Shown in pieces: positions 8,185 through 16,485 of a DNA stretch of 64,000 nucleotides; the stretch's first letter is position 1; every line of letters begins with the position of its first letter. The notes under the pieces are model-generated. The model saw only the letters and a program-made list of their open reading frames with translations, ran no database searches and had not been told where the DNA came from. The position numbers and the translations under genes are program-made. Where the stretch lies: assembly GCA_034679345.1 (NCBI GenBank), contig JAXDAY010000018.1:7364-71363 (forward strand), in the 5' to 3' direction. The DNA is from JAXDAY01 sp034679345 (GTDB taxonomy: Bacteria > Eisenbacteria > RBG-16-71-46 > CAIMUX01 > VGJL01).

Positions 8185-8976
8185 ATGGCGAAACGGCTCC
8201 GCTTGCGGCTCGTGCACTGGAACAAGGAGGAGGGGGAAGCGAGGGCTCGGTCGCTGCGGAGCTCCGGCTACGACGTAGAGGCCGGTCCGATCGATCCGGC
8301 CGGACTGAAGTCTGTGCGGGCCCGGCCACCCGCCGCCGTGGTGATCGATCTCACCCGCACTCCCTCTCTCGGCAGGGAGATCGGCGTGGCCCTGCGCTCG
8401 TTTCGATCGACGCGCTTCGTGCCCTTGGTCTTCGTTGAGGGAGAGGCCGCGAAGGTCGATCGCATCCGCGCCCTCCTCCCCGATGCCGTCTACGCCTCCT
8501 GGCGCGGCGTCCGCGGCGCCCTGCGACGGGCGATCGCCCGGCCGCCGGCCGCGCCGATCATCCCCTCGTCCATCATGGCGGCCTACTCCGGAACGCCGCT
8601 GCTCGAGAAGCTCGGGATCCGCGAGGGAACCGCCGTCTCCCTGATCGACCCTCCGGATTCGATCGACGCGACCTTGGGGGATCTGCCCGCCGGGGCGCGT
8701 TTGACGAGGGGCAGAGCGATCCGGGGAGGGGTGATCCTCTGGTTCGTCCGAAGCCGAGCGGACCTCGATCGCAGGATCGGGACGGTGGCGCGCGCTGTCG
8801 GCGACGGGTCGGTCTGGATCCTCTGGCCCAAGAAGGCCTCAGGCGTGACCACCGACCTCACGCAGCCGATCGTTCGCCGTGAGGGTCTCGCCACGGGGCT
8901 TGTCGATTTCAAGATCTGCGCGTTCGATGCCACCTGGTCGGGTTTGCGCTTCGTCAGGAGGCGGGAGCGGAACTGA
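8185..8976 (+). CDS. DUF3052 protein with receiver-like N-terminal domain
   Basis: A 263-residue cytoplasmic protein of two parts. Residues 1-115 look like a degenerate response-regulator receiver: alternating strands (RLRLVHW, AAVVIDL, VPLVFV) around a conserved-looking D in VVIDLTRTPS, but the usual acidic pair after strand 1 and the conserved Lys are not evident. Residues about 130-263 match DUF3052: MAAYSGTPLLEKLGI, ILWFVRSRADL, WILWPKKASGVTTDLT and FDATWSGLRFVRRR. DUF3052 proteins usually occur alone at about 140 residues, so the fused receiver-like domain is unusual. Function is unknown. ATG 8185 begins MAKRLRLRLV, after GGAGGTCCGAAGGCCG. It is a single-gene unit between divergent and convergent neighbours. 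Confidence 0.85.
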   Translation: MAKRLRLRLVHWNKEEGEARARSLRSSGYDVEAGPIDPAGLKSVRARPPAAVVIDLTRTPSLGREIGVALRSFRSTRFVPLVFVEGEAAKVDRIRALLPDAVYASWRGVRGALRRAIARPPAAPIIPSSIMAAYSGTPLLEKLGIREGTAVSLIDPPDSIDATLGDLPAGARLTRGRAIRGGVILWFVRSRADLDRRIGTVARAVGDGSVWILWPKKASGVTTDLTQPIVRREGLATGLVDFKICAFDATWSGLRFVRRRERN

Positions 8977-8982
8977 GGTGGA

Positions 8983-9010
8983 GGAGGCGGCGCAAATGTG
9001 ACCCGCCTCC
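8983..9010. terminator. Hairpin between convergent genes
   Basis: GGAGGCGG (8983-8990) pairs perfectly with CCGCCTCC (9003-9010) around a 12-base loop, in the 66-base gap between two converging genes. There is no clear T-run on either side, so its role as a bidirectional terminator rests on position. Confidence 0.4.
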
Positions 9011-9042
9011 CACCGCGACCGCCAGCTCGGCCCCCGCGACTC

Positions 9043-10644
9043 TCATCGGACCCGGACGAAGCTCGCCGTCGAAGTCCCCCCGGGACCCGTCAGCCGTGCG
9101 AAGTAGACCCCCGGCGACAAACGAACGCCGAAGTCGTCCAGCGGAAGCGCGTGGGGCCCCGATGCGTAGCGCCTCGAATCGATGTCGCTCACGAGTCGGC
9201 CTGAGCTGTCGAAGATCTCGAGTCGGGCCTCTCCTGGGGCCGGAAGCGCGAACCGCACCTCCGCGCGTGAATGCGATGGGTTCGGGCCCACGCGCAACCG
9301 CGATGCGGAGGACAGCGGATCGGTGGGCGCGCCGGCGATGGCAAGCTCCAAGACGAAGAGCCCACGCTCGATATCCGATACCAGGATCCGTCTGCTTGGA
9401 AGCTCCACGTACACGCCCCAGGCGCCGTTGAAGTTCGCGTCGTCGTTCGCGGGGTAGGTGTCGAAATAGGCCGCCTCGTGGATCGCCTCGTGGTCGCGGA
9501 TGTCGTAGACGCGCAGGCCGCTTCTGTAGTTGGCCTCGTAGAGGAAGCCGTCGCGGCCCATCGGATTGTGGTCGATCGCCGTGTTCCCGTTCGTGAACGC
9601 GTCGACGAAGACCGGATTCGTCAGATTGCCCACGTCGATCAGGTAGGTCGTGGTCGTCGGCACGTCCGGGTCGTCGCGCTCGTCGCCTTCGTCGTTGACG
9701 AATAGCCAGCGGGCGTCGGCAGAGAGCCAGCTATGGTGGCAGTAGGAAGTGTTGGGGTAAGCGAGCGTCGAGAGCGTGATGGCGCCGGACTCCTCGGTGA
9801 CATCGATGATGGCGACCCCGTCGGATGCGCAGCTGGCGAAGGCGATCCGCCTGCCCGCGTAGGGGCCATCCGTGAAGGTGCGCGCCACGGTGTCGTGGGC
9901 ATAGTGATCCGCCCAGACCGTCGTGGGATCGAAGTATGGATTGGCGGGATCGGAGAGGTCGACGATGATGATTCCGCCGTTCGAGATGTTCTCGCCATGG
10001 AGGTTCGAGCCGCTCAGGTAGGCGAAGCCGCCCTGCGTGTCGAGGGCGATATTGTGGGACGTCAAGAGCCCCCAGTCGGTCACCGCCCGCACGAGGGTGA
10101 TCGTTCCCTCGTCGATCCGGCTCAGGTCGACGACCTGTAGCCCGTCGCCGGCGAACTGATCGTCGGTTGGGATGTCGTGGACGATGTACGCGTATTCGCG
10201 ATAGACCTTCATATCGCGCCAGATCGAGCGCTGGCCCGGGATGAAGCCGACGATTGTCGGATAGAGGGGATCGGTCACCTCGACGAAGCCGGTCCCGTTC
10301 TCGAGGCCGATGATGGCGTACTCGCGGCCCGCCGGCGAAACATAGCCCCAGATGTCGCTCGCCCGCGTATTGCCGCCCGGGAAATCGACCACCGGGATCC
10401 AACCCAGGAGGGCGACGCCCAAGGCGTCGAATGTCTCGAGGATCCGGCCTTCCGTGTCGGGGAGGATTCTCGATCCGGAATGGCCGGGTCCCTCGTACGG
10501 CGGCTCGGTGTCGAGAACGATCTGCGGATCGTCGTGGGCCGGACCCGCAAACGATGCCTGGGCCGGCAGGCCGAGGAGCGCGCCAAGGATGCATAAGCCT
10601 GTCGCCGATTTCGCCACGAGGTGGCGGGAGCTTATCCGGTGCAT
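9043..10644 (-). CDS. Secreted choice-of-anchor B protein with sorting domain
   Basis: A 533-residue exported protein. Signal peptide about 1-33 (LCILGALLGLPAQASFA). The body (about 60-450) is the 'choice-of-anchor B' type of beta-propeller-like repeat: SDIWGYVSPAGREYAIIGLENG, FVEVTDPLYPTIVG, WRDMKVYREYAYIV, SHNIALDTQGGFAYLSG, SYCHHSWLSADARWLFVNDE, DHNPMGRDGFLYEANYRSGLRVYDI and FNGAWGVYVELPSRRILVSDIERGLFVLEL. The last 85 residues (VGPNPSHSRAEVRF... GVYFARLTGPGG...SFVRVR) form a FlgD-like/type IX secretion C-terminal domain. AGGAGGG precedes ATG 10644. Binding partner or substrate is unknown. The same style of C-terminal domain appears in the proteins encoded at 44956 and 49719. Confidence 0.9.
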   Translation of the reverse strand: MHRISSRHLVAKSATGLCILGALLGLPAQASFAGPAHDDPQIVLDTEPPYEGPGHSGSRILPDTEGRILETFDALGVALLGWIPVVDFPGGNTRASDIWGYVSPAGREYAIIGLENGTGFVEVTDPLYPTIVGFIPGQRSIWRDMKVYREYAYIVHDIPTDDQFAGDGLQVVDLSRIDEGTITLVRAVTDWGLLTSHNIALDTQGGFAYLSGSNLHGENISNGGIIIVDLSDPANPYFDPTTVWADHYAHDTVARTFTDGPYAGRRIAFASCASDGVAIIDVTEESGAITLSTLAYPNTSYCHHSWLSADARWLFVNDEGDERDDPDVPTTTTYLIDVGNLTNPVFVDAFTNGNTAIDHNPMGRDGFLYEANYRSGLRVYDIRDHEAIHEAAYFDTYPANDDANFNGAWGVYVELPSRRILVSDIERGLFVLELAIAGAPTDPLSSASRLRVGPNPSHSRAEVRFALPAPGEARLEIFDSSGRLVSDIDSRRYASGPHALPLDDFGVRLSPGVYFARLTGPGGTSTASFVRVR

Positions 10645-10821
10645 GGCGGACCCTCCTGCGTTTCGGCGGTTGCCGCCGTCCAAACCGATGAGCGCCTGCG
10701 GCCGGAACGGGACATTCTAGCTGGATGGACGTCGATAGAGAAGCGCTCCTCGCGCTCCGAGCTTGTGCGTTGCTTCACGATTTGGATCAGTCCAGGCAGG
10801 GGGCCCATGGTAGGATGCCCC

Positions 10822-11496
10822 ATGCTCCGGATTCGCGATCTGCGGCGGGTCTACCGGATTGGCGGGCAAGAAGTCCGGGCGCTGGACGGCGTGAGCCTCG
10901 AGATCCGCGAAGGCGAGTACCTTCGCATCGTCGGAGCATCCGGCTCAGGGAAGTCGACCCTCCTTAATCTCCTCGGGGGGATCGATCGGCCGACGAGCGG
11001 CGGGATCATCACTCCGATCGGCGATCTCACCCTTCTAGGTAGGCACGAACGCTCTCGCTGGAGAGCGCTTCACGTCGGGATGGTCTTCCAGACCTTCAAT
11101 CTCATTCCCCATCGAACGGCGCTCCAGAACGTGGAGCTGGGGCTTCTCTTCGCGGGTTTCGAGCGCGCGGAGAGATTGCGGCGTGCTCGCGAGACTCTGA
11201 CCGGCCTCGGCCTGGGGGATCGCCTCGACCATCGCCCTTCCGCGCTCTCGGGCGGCGAGCAACAGCGCGTTGCGCTGGCCCGCGCGCTCGTCAAGCGCCC
11301 GAGGATTCTCCTCGCCGACGAGCTCACAGGAAACCTGGATGAGGAGAACTCCGCCTCGATCGCGCGGACGTTTGCCGATCTGAACCGACAGGGGATGACA
11401 ATCGTCTTGGTGACCCACGATCACGCCCTTGCCGCCGCCGACGCTGATCGCAGCGCGCGGATGAGCTATGGCCGGATCGTCTGGGAGTCGGCGTGA
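10822..11496 (+). CDS. ABC transporter ATP-binding protein, LolD/MacB type
   Basis: A 224-residue ATPase of the lipoprotein-release/macrolide-export class. Walker A GASGSGKST, Q-loop VFQTFN, signature LSGGEQQR, Walker B ILLADELTGNLD and H-loop VTHDH are all intact. It pairs with the permease encoded immediately downstream (stop and start overlap as TGATG). ATG 10822 begins MLRIRDLRRVYR; an in-frame ATG at 10807 behind CAGGGGG is an alternative adding five residues. The pair probably powers export or outer-membrane transfer of a lipoprotein, peptide or small molecule; the cargo cannot be deduced. Confidence 0.92.
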   Translation: MLRIRDLRRVYRIGGQEVRALDGVSLEIREGEYLRIVGASGSGKSTLLNLLGGIDRPTSGGIITPIGDLTLLGRHERSRWRALHVGMVFQTFNLIPHRTALQNVELGLLFAGFERAERLRRARETLTGLGLGDRLDHRPSALSGGEQQRVALARALVKRPRILLADELTGNLDEENSASIARTFADLNRQGMTIVLVTHDHALAAADADRSARMSYGRIVWESA

Positions 11497-12857
11497 TGTT
11501 GCTGCGGGAGTTCGTCTCGATCGCGTTGGGGAATCTTCGTCGGATGAAGTTGCGCACGCTTCTCACCGCGGGTGGCGTCGTCGTGGGGATCGGAGCCCTG
11601 GTCTCAATGCTCTCCTTCGCTGTCGGCGTGCAGAGAAACGTCGCAGGAGAGTTCGAGAAGATGGGCCTTTTCAGGACCCTTCAGGTCCTGCCGCCGGAAG
11701 AGGGGGGTGAGGACTCCACGGCTGCGCGCGCGCTCGATTCGGCAGCGTGTGATCGGATCGCCGCCCTGAAGGGCGTCGCGCTCGCCTATCCGCAGCGGTC
11801 CTTCGACGCGAAGATCGTCTGGAGATCCCGCAAGGCGCAGGCGGTCGTCCAGGTCCTGCCCACCTCGGTCTCGACGCAGCGAAATCTTGGGACGATGCAT
11901 TCAGGGCGCTTCTTCGCCGCGGATAGTTCCCGCGAGGTGGTCGTGAGCTCGCGATGGCTCACAGCCGCGGGCATCCCCGCCGATTCGGTATTGGGGGACA
12001 CGCTCTCCTTCGAGGCGGCCGACGCGCACGAGCTCGCGCTGGGTCTCGCCGGGAGGATGCTCTCGGACGCCGGCGTGCCACCTGACTTCGTCCGCCTCGC
12101 CACCGAGTTCGGCCGGCGGCTTGGCGATCTCGCCAGGCCCAGCCGCTTCGACCTCCAGGTCGTCGGCGTGGCCGAGCTCAAGACCGGCTTTGGCTTCGGT
12201 CTGGGAGACATTCTGATCCCGCCGGACGTCGTCGAGGGGATGGATCCTCTCTCCTTCAGCGATCCGTTGGAGCTCATGGCGAAGCTCTCCAGTCCGGACG
12301 CCGGCGGCTGGCCCATGCTCGTCGTGACTCTGGAAAGCGAGCGCGATTACGACCGCGTGCAGCAGGCGATCTCGGCAATGGGTTACCGGGTCGTGAGCTT
12401 CGTCGATCGCTTCGCGGAGATGCGCAAGGGCTTCCTGCTCTTCGATGCGATCGTGGCGATCCTGGGTTTCATCGCGCTCTTCGTGGCGGCGCTGGGGATC
12501 GTGAACACCATGGTCATGTCGATCGTCGAGCGCACGCGTGAGATCGGCATCTTGAAGTCCCTGGGCGCCGAGGAAGGTGACATTCGCCTGCTCTTCCTCG
12601 TCGAATCGGCGGCGATCGGGCTGCTCGGTTCGCTGGGAGGGATCCTGCTGGGCTGGATCGTGAGCCGGGGCGCATCGATCGTCGCCCAGGAGTGGATGGT
12701 GCGACAGGGGGCGCCACGCGTCGACATGTTCCACTTGCCCGCCTGGGTCGTGGCGGGCGCGATCCTCTTCGGGACCCTCGTGAGCGTCGTCGCCGGCCTC
12801 TATCCCGCGAATCGCGCCGCCCGCGTCGATCCGGTCGAGGCGCTGCGGCACGAATGA
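11496..12857 (+). CDS. ABC transporter permease, MacB/FtsX family
   Basis: A 453-residue inner-membrane permease. A first helix (LRTLLTAGGVVVGIGALVSMLSF, residues about 20-42) is followed by a large periplasmic domain (about 45-300) and three C-terminal helices with the FtsX signature (VNTMVMSIVERTREIGILKSLGAEEGDIRLLFL and GLYPANRAARVDPVEALRHE). This is the MacB/LolC topology. The ATG overlaps the stop of the ATPase gene by one base; a GTG at 11493 is a possible alternative. No MacA-type adaptor gene is adjacent, which fits a LolCDE-like or mechanotransmission role better than a tripartite pump, but this is inference. Confidence 0.9.
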   Translation: MLLREFVSIALGNLRRMKLRTLLTAGGVVVGIGALVSMLSFAVGVQRNVAGEFEKMGLFRTLQVLPPEEGGEDSTAARALDSAACDRIAALKGVALAYPQRSFDAKIVWRSRKAQAVVQVLPTSVSTQRNLGTMHSGRFFAADSSREVVVSSRWLTAAGIPADSVLGDTLSFEAADAHELALGLAGRMLSDAGVPPDFVRLATEFGRRLGDLARPSRFDLQVVGVAELKTGFGFGLGDILIPPDVVEGMDPLSFSDPLELMAKLSSPDAGGWPMLVVTLESERDYDRVQQAISAMGYRVVSFVDRFAEMRKGFLLFDAIVAILGFIALFVAALGIVNTMVMSIVERTREIGILKSLGAEEGDIRLLFLVESAAIGLLGSLGGILLGWIVSRGASIVAQEWMVRQGAPRVDMFHLPAWVVAGAILFGTLVSVVAGLYPANRAARVDPVEALRHE

Positions 12858-12896
12858 GAGGGGCTCCGAAGGGGGGAGACGTCACCGAACGAAGAA

Positions 12897-12925
12897 CCGC
12901 CTCGGATCGGTTCGATCCGAGGCGG
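12897..12925. terminator. Strong hairpin between convergent genes
   Basis: CCGCCTCGGATCG (12897-12909) pairs perfectly with CGATCCGAGGCGG (12913-12925) around a three-base loop, a 13 bp stem. It lies between the end of the ABC permease and the end of the minus-strand gene at 12953. On the minus strand it is followed by a T-rich stretch (TTCTTCGTT), so it best serves that gene, but it may stop transcription from both sides. Confidence 0.7.
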
Positions 12926-12952
12926 CGCTCGTGAGACCGAATCCGGCCTCGA

Positions 12953-13528
12953 CTAGCGGTAGAGAGCGCGCAACCGGCTCCAGCTGACCGGCTCGGCGGG
13001 GACCGCCCCATCGTAGACCGCCCAGATGGTCAGGTTGTTGTCGGTGAACTCGTTCGTGCACTCGCAACTGTTCGACCAGTAGGTGTGGCCGAACGGACCA
13101 TTGGTCGTGTCCTCTCCGGTCACCGACCAGAAATCGCCCTGAGGACAGAGCATGATGCACGGGTCGGCGACGGCGATATCCGGGATGTCGAACTCGTTCT
13201 GTCCCTCGACTGGATTGACCGCCGTCCGCTGCACCTCGACGCCGCCATCGCGGATCACGATGTCCACCGCGCCCGGGGTGACCAGGAACTCGACGTAGAA
13301 GCCGACACGCGTGATCGTCATCGGACCGACGCAATGGATGCCGAGCTGCTGCCCGAGACCGAGCGTCCAGCCCTGGCCCGGCAAGTCGTCCTGGAAGCCG
13401 TACTGACAGACATCCTCGCGGACGGTCGCCTGCCACGGATCGCCCACGGGACCGAAGCTCTGGTGGGGCTCTGCGACTGCGCTTCCGACTGCGGCCGCGA
13501 GCATGGCGAGAGTAACAAGTAGCCTCAT
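12953..13528 (-). CDS. Small secreted protein with EPVSW...RALYR tail
   Basis: A 191-residue exported protein of unknown function. Signal peptide MRLLVTLAMLAAAVGSAVA is followed by a beta-rich domain with four cysteines in two CxC/CxxxC-like places (PCIMLC and SCEC). The body has no resemblance I recognise to the protein at 6113-6841, yet the last 13 residues, EPVSWSRLRALYR, match that protein's EPVSWGQIRALYR at 10 of 13 positions. GGGGAGG lies 5 bases before the ATG. It is a single-gene unit ending in a strong hairpin at 12897-12925. Confidence 0.85.
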   Translation of the reverse strand: MRLLVTLAMLAAAVGSAVAEPHQSFGPVGDPWQATVREDVCQYGFQDDLPGQGWTLGLGQQLGIHCVGPMTITRVGFYVEFLVTPGAVDIVIRDGGVEVQRTAVNPVEGQNEFDIPDIAVADPCIMLCPQGDFWSVTGEDTTNGPFGHTYWSNSCECTNEFTDNNLTIWAVYDGAVPAEPVSWSRLRALYR

Positions 13529-13716
13529 GAGGACCTCCCCAAATGTGTGTTGCTGATTCCTAAGAAAGACACTGCGATCGCTTTCCCCGAGCCGTGCGCG
13601 ACCTTCACATCCGAGGACCTTGCATTGTGCTTGGAAGCGCCGCCGGCTGCAAGCATGAAACGATTCACAAACTACTCGTGCGCAGTCTCACATTTGTGCA
13701 TCAACGACCGGGATTT

Positions 13717-13756
13717 CCAGCGAGAGAGAGGTCACGAGCGACCTTTCTCTCGGTGG
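13717..13756 (-). terminator. Hairpin downstream of sdhB
   Basis: CGAGAGAGAGGTC (13721-13733) pairs with GACCTTTCTCTCG (13740-13752) with one wobble pair, and the stem can be lengthened by three more pairs across a G/G mismatch. It lies just after the sdhB stop on the minus strand. No T-run follows, so it is a terminator candidate by position only. Confidence 0.5.
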
Positions 13757-13773
13757 CCGTGAGGCGGTTGGGC

Positions 13774-14544
13774 TCAGGCGTTGCCTCTACCTCGCACGAC
13801 CGCCTGGAAGAATTCGCGGCGCATGAGGGCGATCTGCTCGATGGAGATCGATTTGGGGCATACGGCCTGGCACTCGCCGTGGTTCGAGCAATCCCCGAAC
13901 CCCTCTGCGTCCATCTGCTCGATCATCCGAAGCGCGCGGCGCTTGCGCTCCGCCTGCCCCTGTGGGAGGTGGGCGAGCTGGGCGATCTTGGCGGCGACGA
14001 AGAGGGAGGCCGACGCGTTCGGGCAGGCGGCGACGCATGCGCCGCATCCGATGCAGGCCGCGGCGTCCATCGCCTTGTCCGCAATCTCCTTCGGGATCGC
14101 GATGGCATTGCCGTCCGGCGCGGAGCCGACGTTCGTGGAGACGTAACCGCCCTTCTGCGTGATCCGGTCGAAGGCGCTGCGGTCGACCACCAGATCCTTG
14201 ACGATCGGAAAGCCCGTCGCCCGGAACGGCTCGACAACGACGGTCGAGCCGTCCTCGAAATGGCGCATCCGAAGCTCGCAGGTGGTGCAGGCTTCCTTGG
14301 GGCCGTGGGCGATCCCCTGGATGACGAGTCCACAGGTGCCGCAGATCCCCTCGCGGCAGTCGCTGTCGAACTCGATCGGCTCCCCTCCCTTGGCGATGAG
14401 CCGCTCGTTGAGCACATCGAGCATCTCGAGAAACGACATGTCGGGAAGGATCCCGTCGATGGCGTAGTCGACCAGCCGGCCGGGCTCCTTGGGGCCCGCC
14501 TGACGCCAGATCTTGAGGTTGAGCTTCATCGTAGTCGGATTCAT
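13774..14544 (-). CDS. sdhB: Succinate dehydrogenase/fumarate reductase iron-sulfur subunit
   Basis: A 256-residue electron-transfer subunit of complex II. The N-terminal ferredoxin domain holds the [2Fe-2S] cysteines in DCREGICGTCG and ACTTC. The C-terminal domain holds the [4Fe-4S]/[3Fe-4S] cysteines in CIGCGACVAACPN, CSNHGECQAVCP. It carries electrons from the FAD of SdhA to quinone at the membrane. It follows sdhA after 12 bases; GGAG lies about 9 bases before ATG. The sequence is of the Bacteroidetes/epsilonproteobacterial group (quinol:fumarate reductase-like). Direction of catalysis in vivo is not decidable, but the nearby aconitase and dehydrogenase genes suit an oxidative citric acid cycle. 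Confidence 0.95.
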   Translation of the reverse strand: MNPTTMKLNLKIWRQAGPKEPGRLVDYAIDGILPDMSFLEMLDVLNERLIAKGGEPIEFDSDCREGICGTCGLVIQGIAHGPKEACTTCELRMRHFEDGSTVVVEPFRATGFPIVKDLVVDRSAFDRITQKGGYVSTNVGSAPDGNAIAIPKEIADKAMDAAACIGCGACVAACPNASASLFVAAKIAQLAHLPQGQAERKRRALRMIEQMDAEGFGDCSNHGECQAVCPKSISIEQIALMRREFFQAVVRGRGNA

Positions 14545-14556
14545 TCTGGGTGACTC

Positions 14557-16485
14557 CTACTTGTAGCTGCGCGCTTTTAGCTCGACGTTCTGGAACGTGA
14601 GCGGCTCCTTGTGCAAGAGCGGCTCCTTTCCATCCCCCATGTGCTCCCACGCGGCGACGTGGGCGAACTGCTCGTCGTTGCGCCGGGCCTCGCCATCGGC
14701 GGTCTGGAATTCCTCGCGGAAGTGGCAACCGCACGACTCCTCACGGGCGAGCGCGTCGCGGGCGAGCAGTTCGCCCAGCTCCAGGAAGTCGGCGACACGA
14801 CCGGCCATCTCGAGGTTCTTGTTGAGGTCGGCCGCCTCGCCGGGAACCCGCAGGTTCTTCCAGAACTCCTCTCGGAGCATCGCGATCTCGCGGATGGCCG
14901 CATCGAGTCCCGCTCGATTGCGCGACATTCCCACCTTGTCCCAGAGGATCCGTCCGAGCTCCCAGTGGAACCGACGGACCGTCTTCGAGCCCCGGATCGC
15001 GAGGTAGCGGTCCGTGCGCTGGCGCACCTCCTGCTCGACCGCGCGGAACTCATCGCGGTCCGCGCCGGTGGGGGAAAGCCTGGAGGATGCGAGGTAGTTG
15101 CCCACGGTGCGCGGGACGACGAAGTATCCATCGGCCAGGCCCTGCATGAGAGCGCTCGCGCCCAGCCGGTTGGCGCCATGGTCGGAGAAGTTCGCTTCGC
15201 CCGCGGCGAAGAGGCCCGGGACGGTCGTCATGAGATCGTAATCGACCCAGAGCCCGCCCATGGCATAGTGGGGAGCCGGGTAGATGCGCATCGGGATCTT
15301 GTAGGGGTTCTCGGCGGTGATCTCCTCGTACATCTGGAAGAGATTCCCGTAGCGGTCGCGGATCGTCTCTTCGCCGAGGCGGCGAATCGAGTCCGCGAAG
15401 TCGAGATACACCGCGAATCCGGTCGCTCCCACGCCGCGCCCTTCGTCGCAGACCGCCTTGGCGGCGCGGGAAGCGATGTCGCGCGGCACGAGGTTGCCGA
15501 ATGCCGGGTAGCGGCGTTCGAGGAAGTAGTCGCGCTCCTCCTCGGGAATCGCATCGGGGGACCTGCGGTCGTTCGGCTTCTTCGGGACCCAAACGCGGCC
15601 GTCGTTTCGCAAGCTCTCGCTCATCAGGGTGAGCTTCGACTGATGGTCGCCCGCTTGCGGGATGCATGTGGGATGGATCTGGGTGAAGCAAGGATTGGCG
15701 AAGAGGGCGCCCCGACGGTGACACCTCCAGGACGCCGTGACGTTGGAGTTCATGGCCATCGTCGAGAGATAGAAGACCGAGGAGTATCCTCCCGTCGCGA
15801 GGACGACAGCCTCGGCGGCGAAGCGGCGGATCTCGCCCGTGATCAGGTTGCGCGCGACGATCCCCCGCGCCCGGCCGTCGACGATGACCAGATCGAGCAT
15901 CTCGTGGCGCGGGAAGATCCGCACCGTGCCGCCCTCGACCTGGCGCATGAGGGCGCTATAGACGCCCAGCAAGAGCTGTTGACCGGTCTGCCCGCGCGCA
16001 TAGAAGGTGCGCGACACCTGCACGCCACCGAAGGAGCGATTCGCGAGTAGGCCTCCGTACTCCCGCGCGAAGGGGACTCCCTGGGAGACCGCCTGATCGA
16101 TGATGTCTACGGAGAGCTGGGCGAGGCGGTAGATGTTCGCCTCGCGGGATCGGAAGTCGCCCCCCTTGACCGTGTCATAGAAGAGGCGGCGGATGCTGTC
16201 TCCGTCTCCCTGGTAGTTCTTCGCGGCGTTGATTCCGCCCTGGGCCGCGACGGAGTGGGCGCGGCGCGGCGTGTCCTGGATGCAGAAGCTCATCACGTTG
16301 TAGCCGAGCTCGCCCAGCGTTGCGGCGGCCGCGCCCCCCGCGAGGCCGGTGCCCACGACGATGACGCTGAACTTCCGCCGATTGGCGGGGGATACCAGCA
16401 TTCCGTCCATCTGGTGGCGGGACCACTTCTCCTCGATCGCGCCCCCGGGAATCCTGGCGTCGAGCCGCCGCGTCGCATCGGCCAT
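14557..16485 (-). CDS. sdhA: Succinate dehydrogenase/fumarate reductase flavoprotein subunit
   Basis: A 642-residue catalytic subunit of complex II. The FAD-binding VVGTGLAGGAAAATLGELG motif lies near residue 44, the FAD-linking histidine is in RRAHSVAAQGG, and conserved blocks FAREYGG, VSRTFYARGQTGQQLLLG, and the substrate arginine region YPAPHYAMGGLW follow. ATG 16485 (MADATRRLDARIPGG) is chosen because CGGAGGTGG precedes it and because it overlaps the sdhC stop (TGATG); the longer frame upstream runs through sdhC. The sequence is of the long, non-classical SdhA form found with a single diheme membrane subunit, matching the one-gene anchor here. Confidence 0.96.
   Translation of the reverse strand: MADATRRLDARIPGGAIEEKWSRHQMDGMLVSPANRRKFSVIVVGTGLAGGAAAATLGELGYNVMSFCIQDTPRRAHSVAAQGGINAAKNYQGDGDSIRRLFYDTVKGGDFRSREANIYRLAQLSVDIIDQAVSQGVPFAREYGGLLANRSFGGVQVSRTFYARGQTGQQLLLGVYSALMRQVEGGTVRIFPRHEMLDLVIVDGRARGIVARNLITGEIRRFAAEAVVLATGGYSSVFYLSTMAMNSNVTASWRCHRRGALFANPCFTQIHPTCIPQAGDHQSKLTLMSESLRNDGRVWVPKKPNDRRSPDAIPEEERDYFLERRYPAFGNLVPRDIASRAAKAVCDEGRGVGATGFAVYLDFADSIRRLGEETIRDRYGNLFQMYEEITAENPYKIPMRIYPAPHYAMGGLWVDYDLMTTVPGLFAAGEANFSDHGANRLGASALMQGLADGYFVVPRTVGNYLASSRLSPTGADRDEFRAVEQEVRQRTDRYLAIRGSKTVRRFHWELGRILWDKVGMSRNRAGLDAAIREIAMLREEFWKNLRVPGEAADLNKNLEMAGRVADFLELGELLARDALAREESCGCHFREEFQTADGEARRNDEQFAHVAAWEHMGDGKEPLLHKEPLTFQNVELKARSYK

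Noticed and set aside
13030..13060. GAACTCGTTCG inside the small secreted-protein gene, resembling a LexA half-site pair.
   Set aside because: Wrong spacing and inside a coding region.
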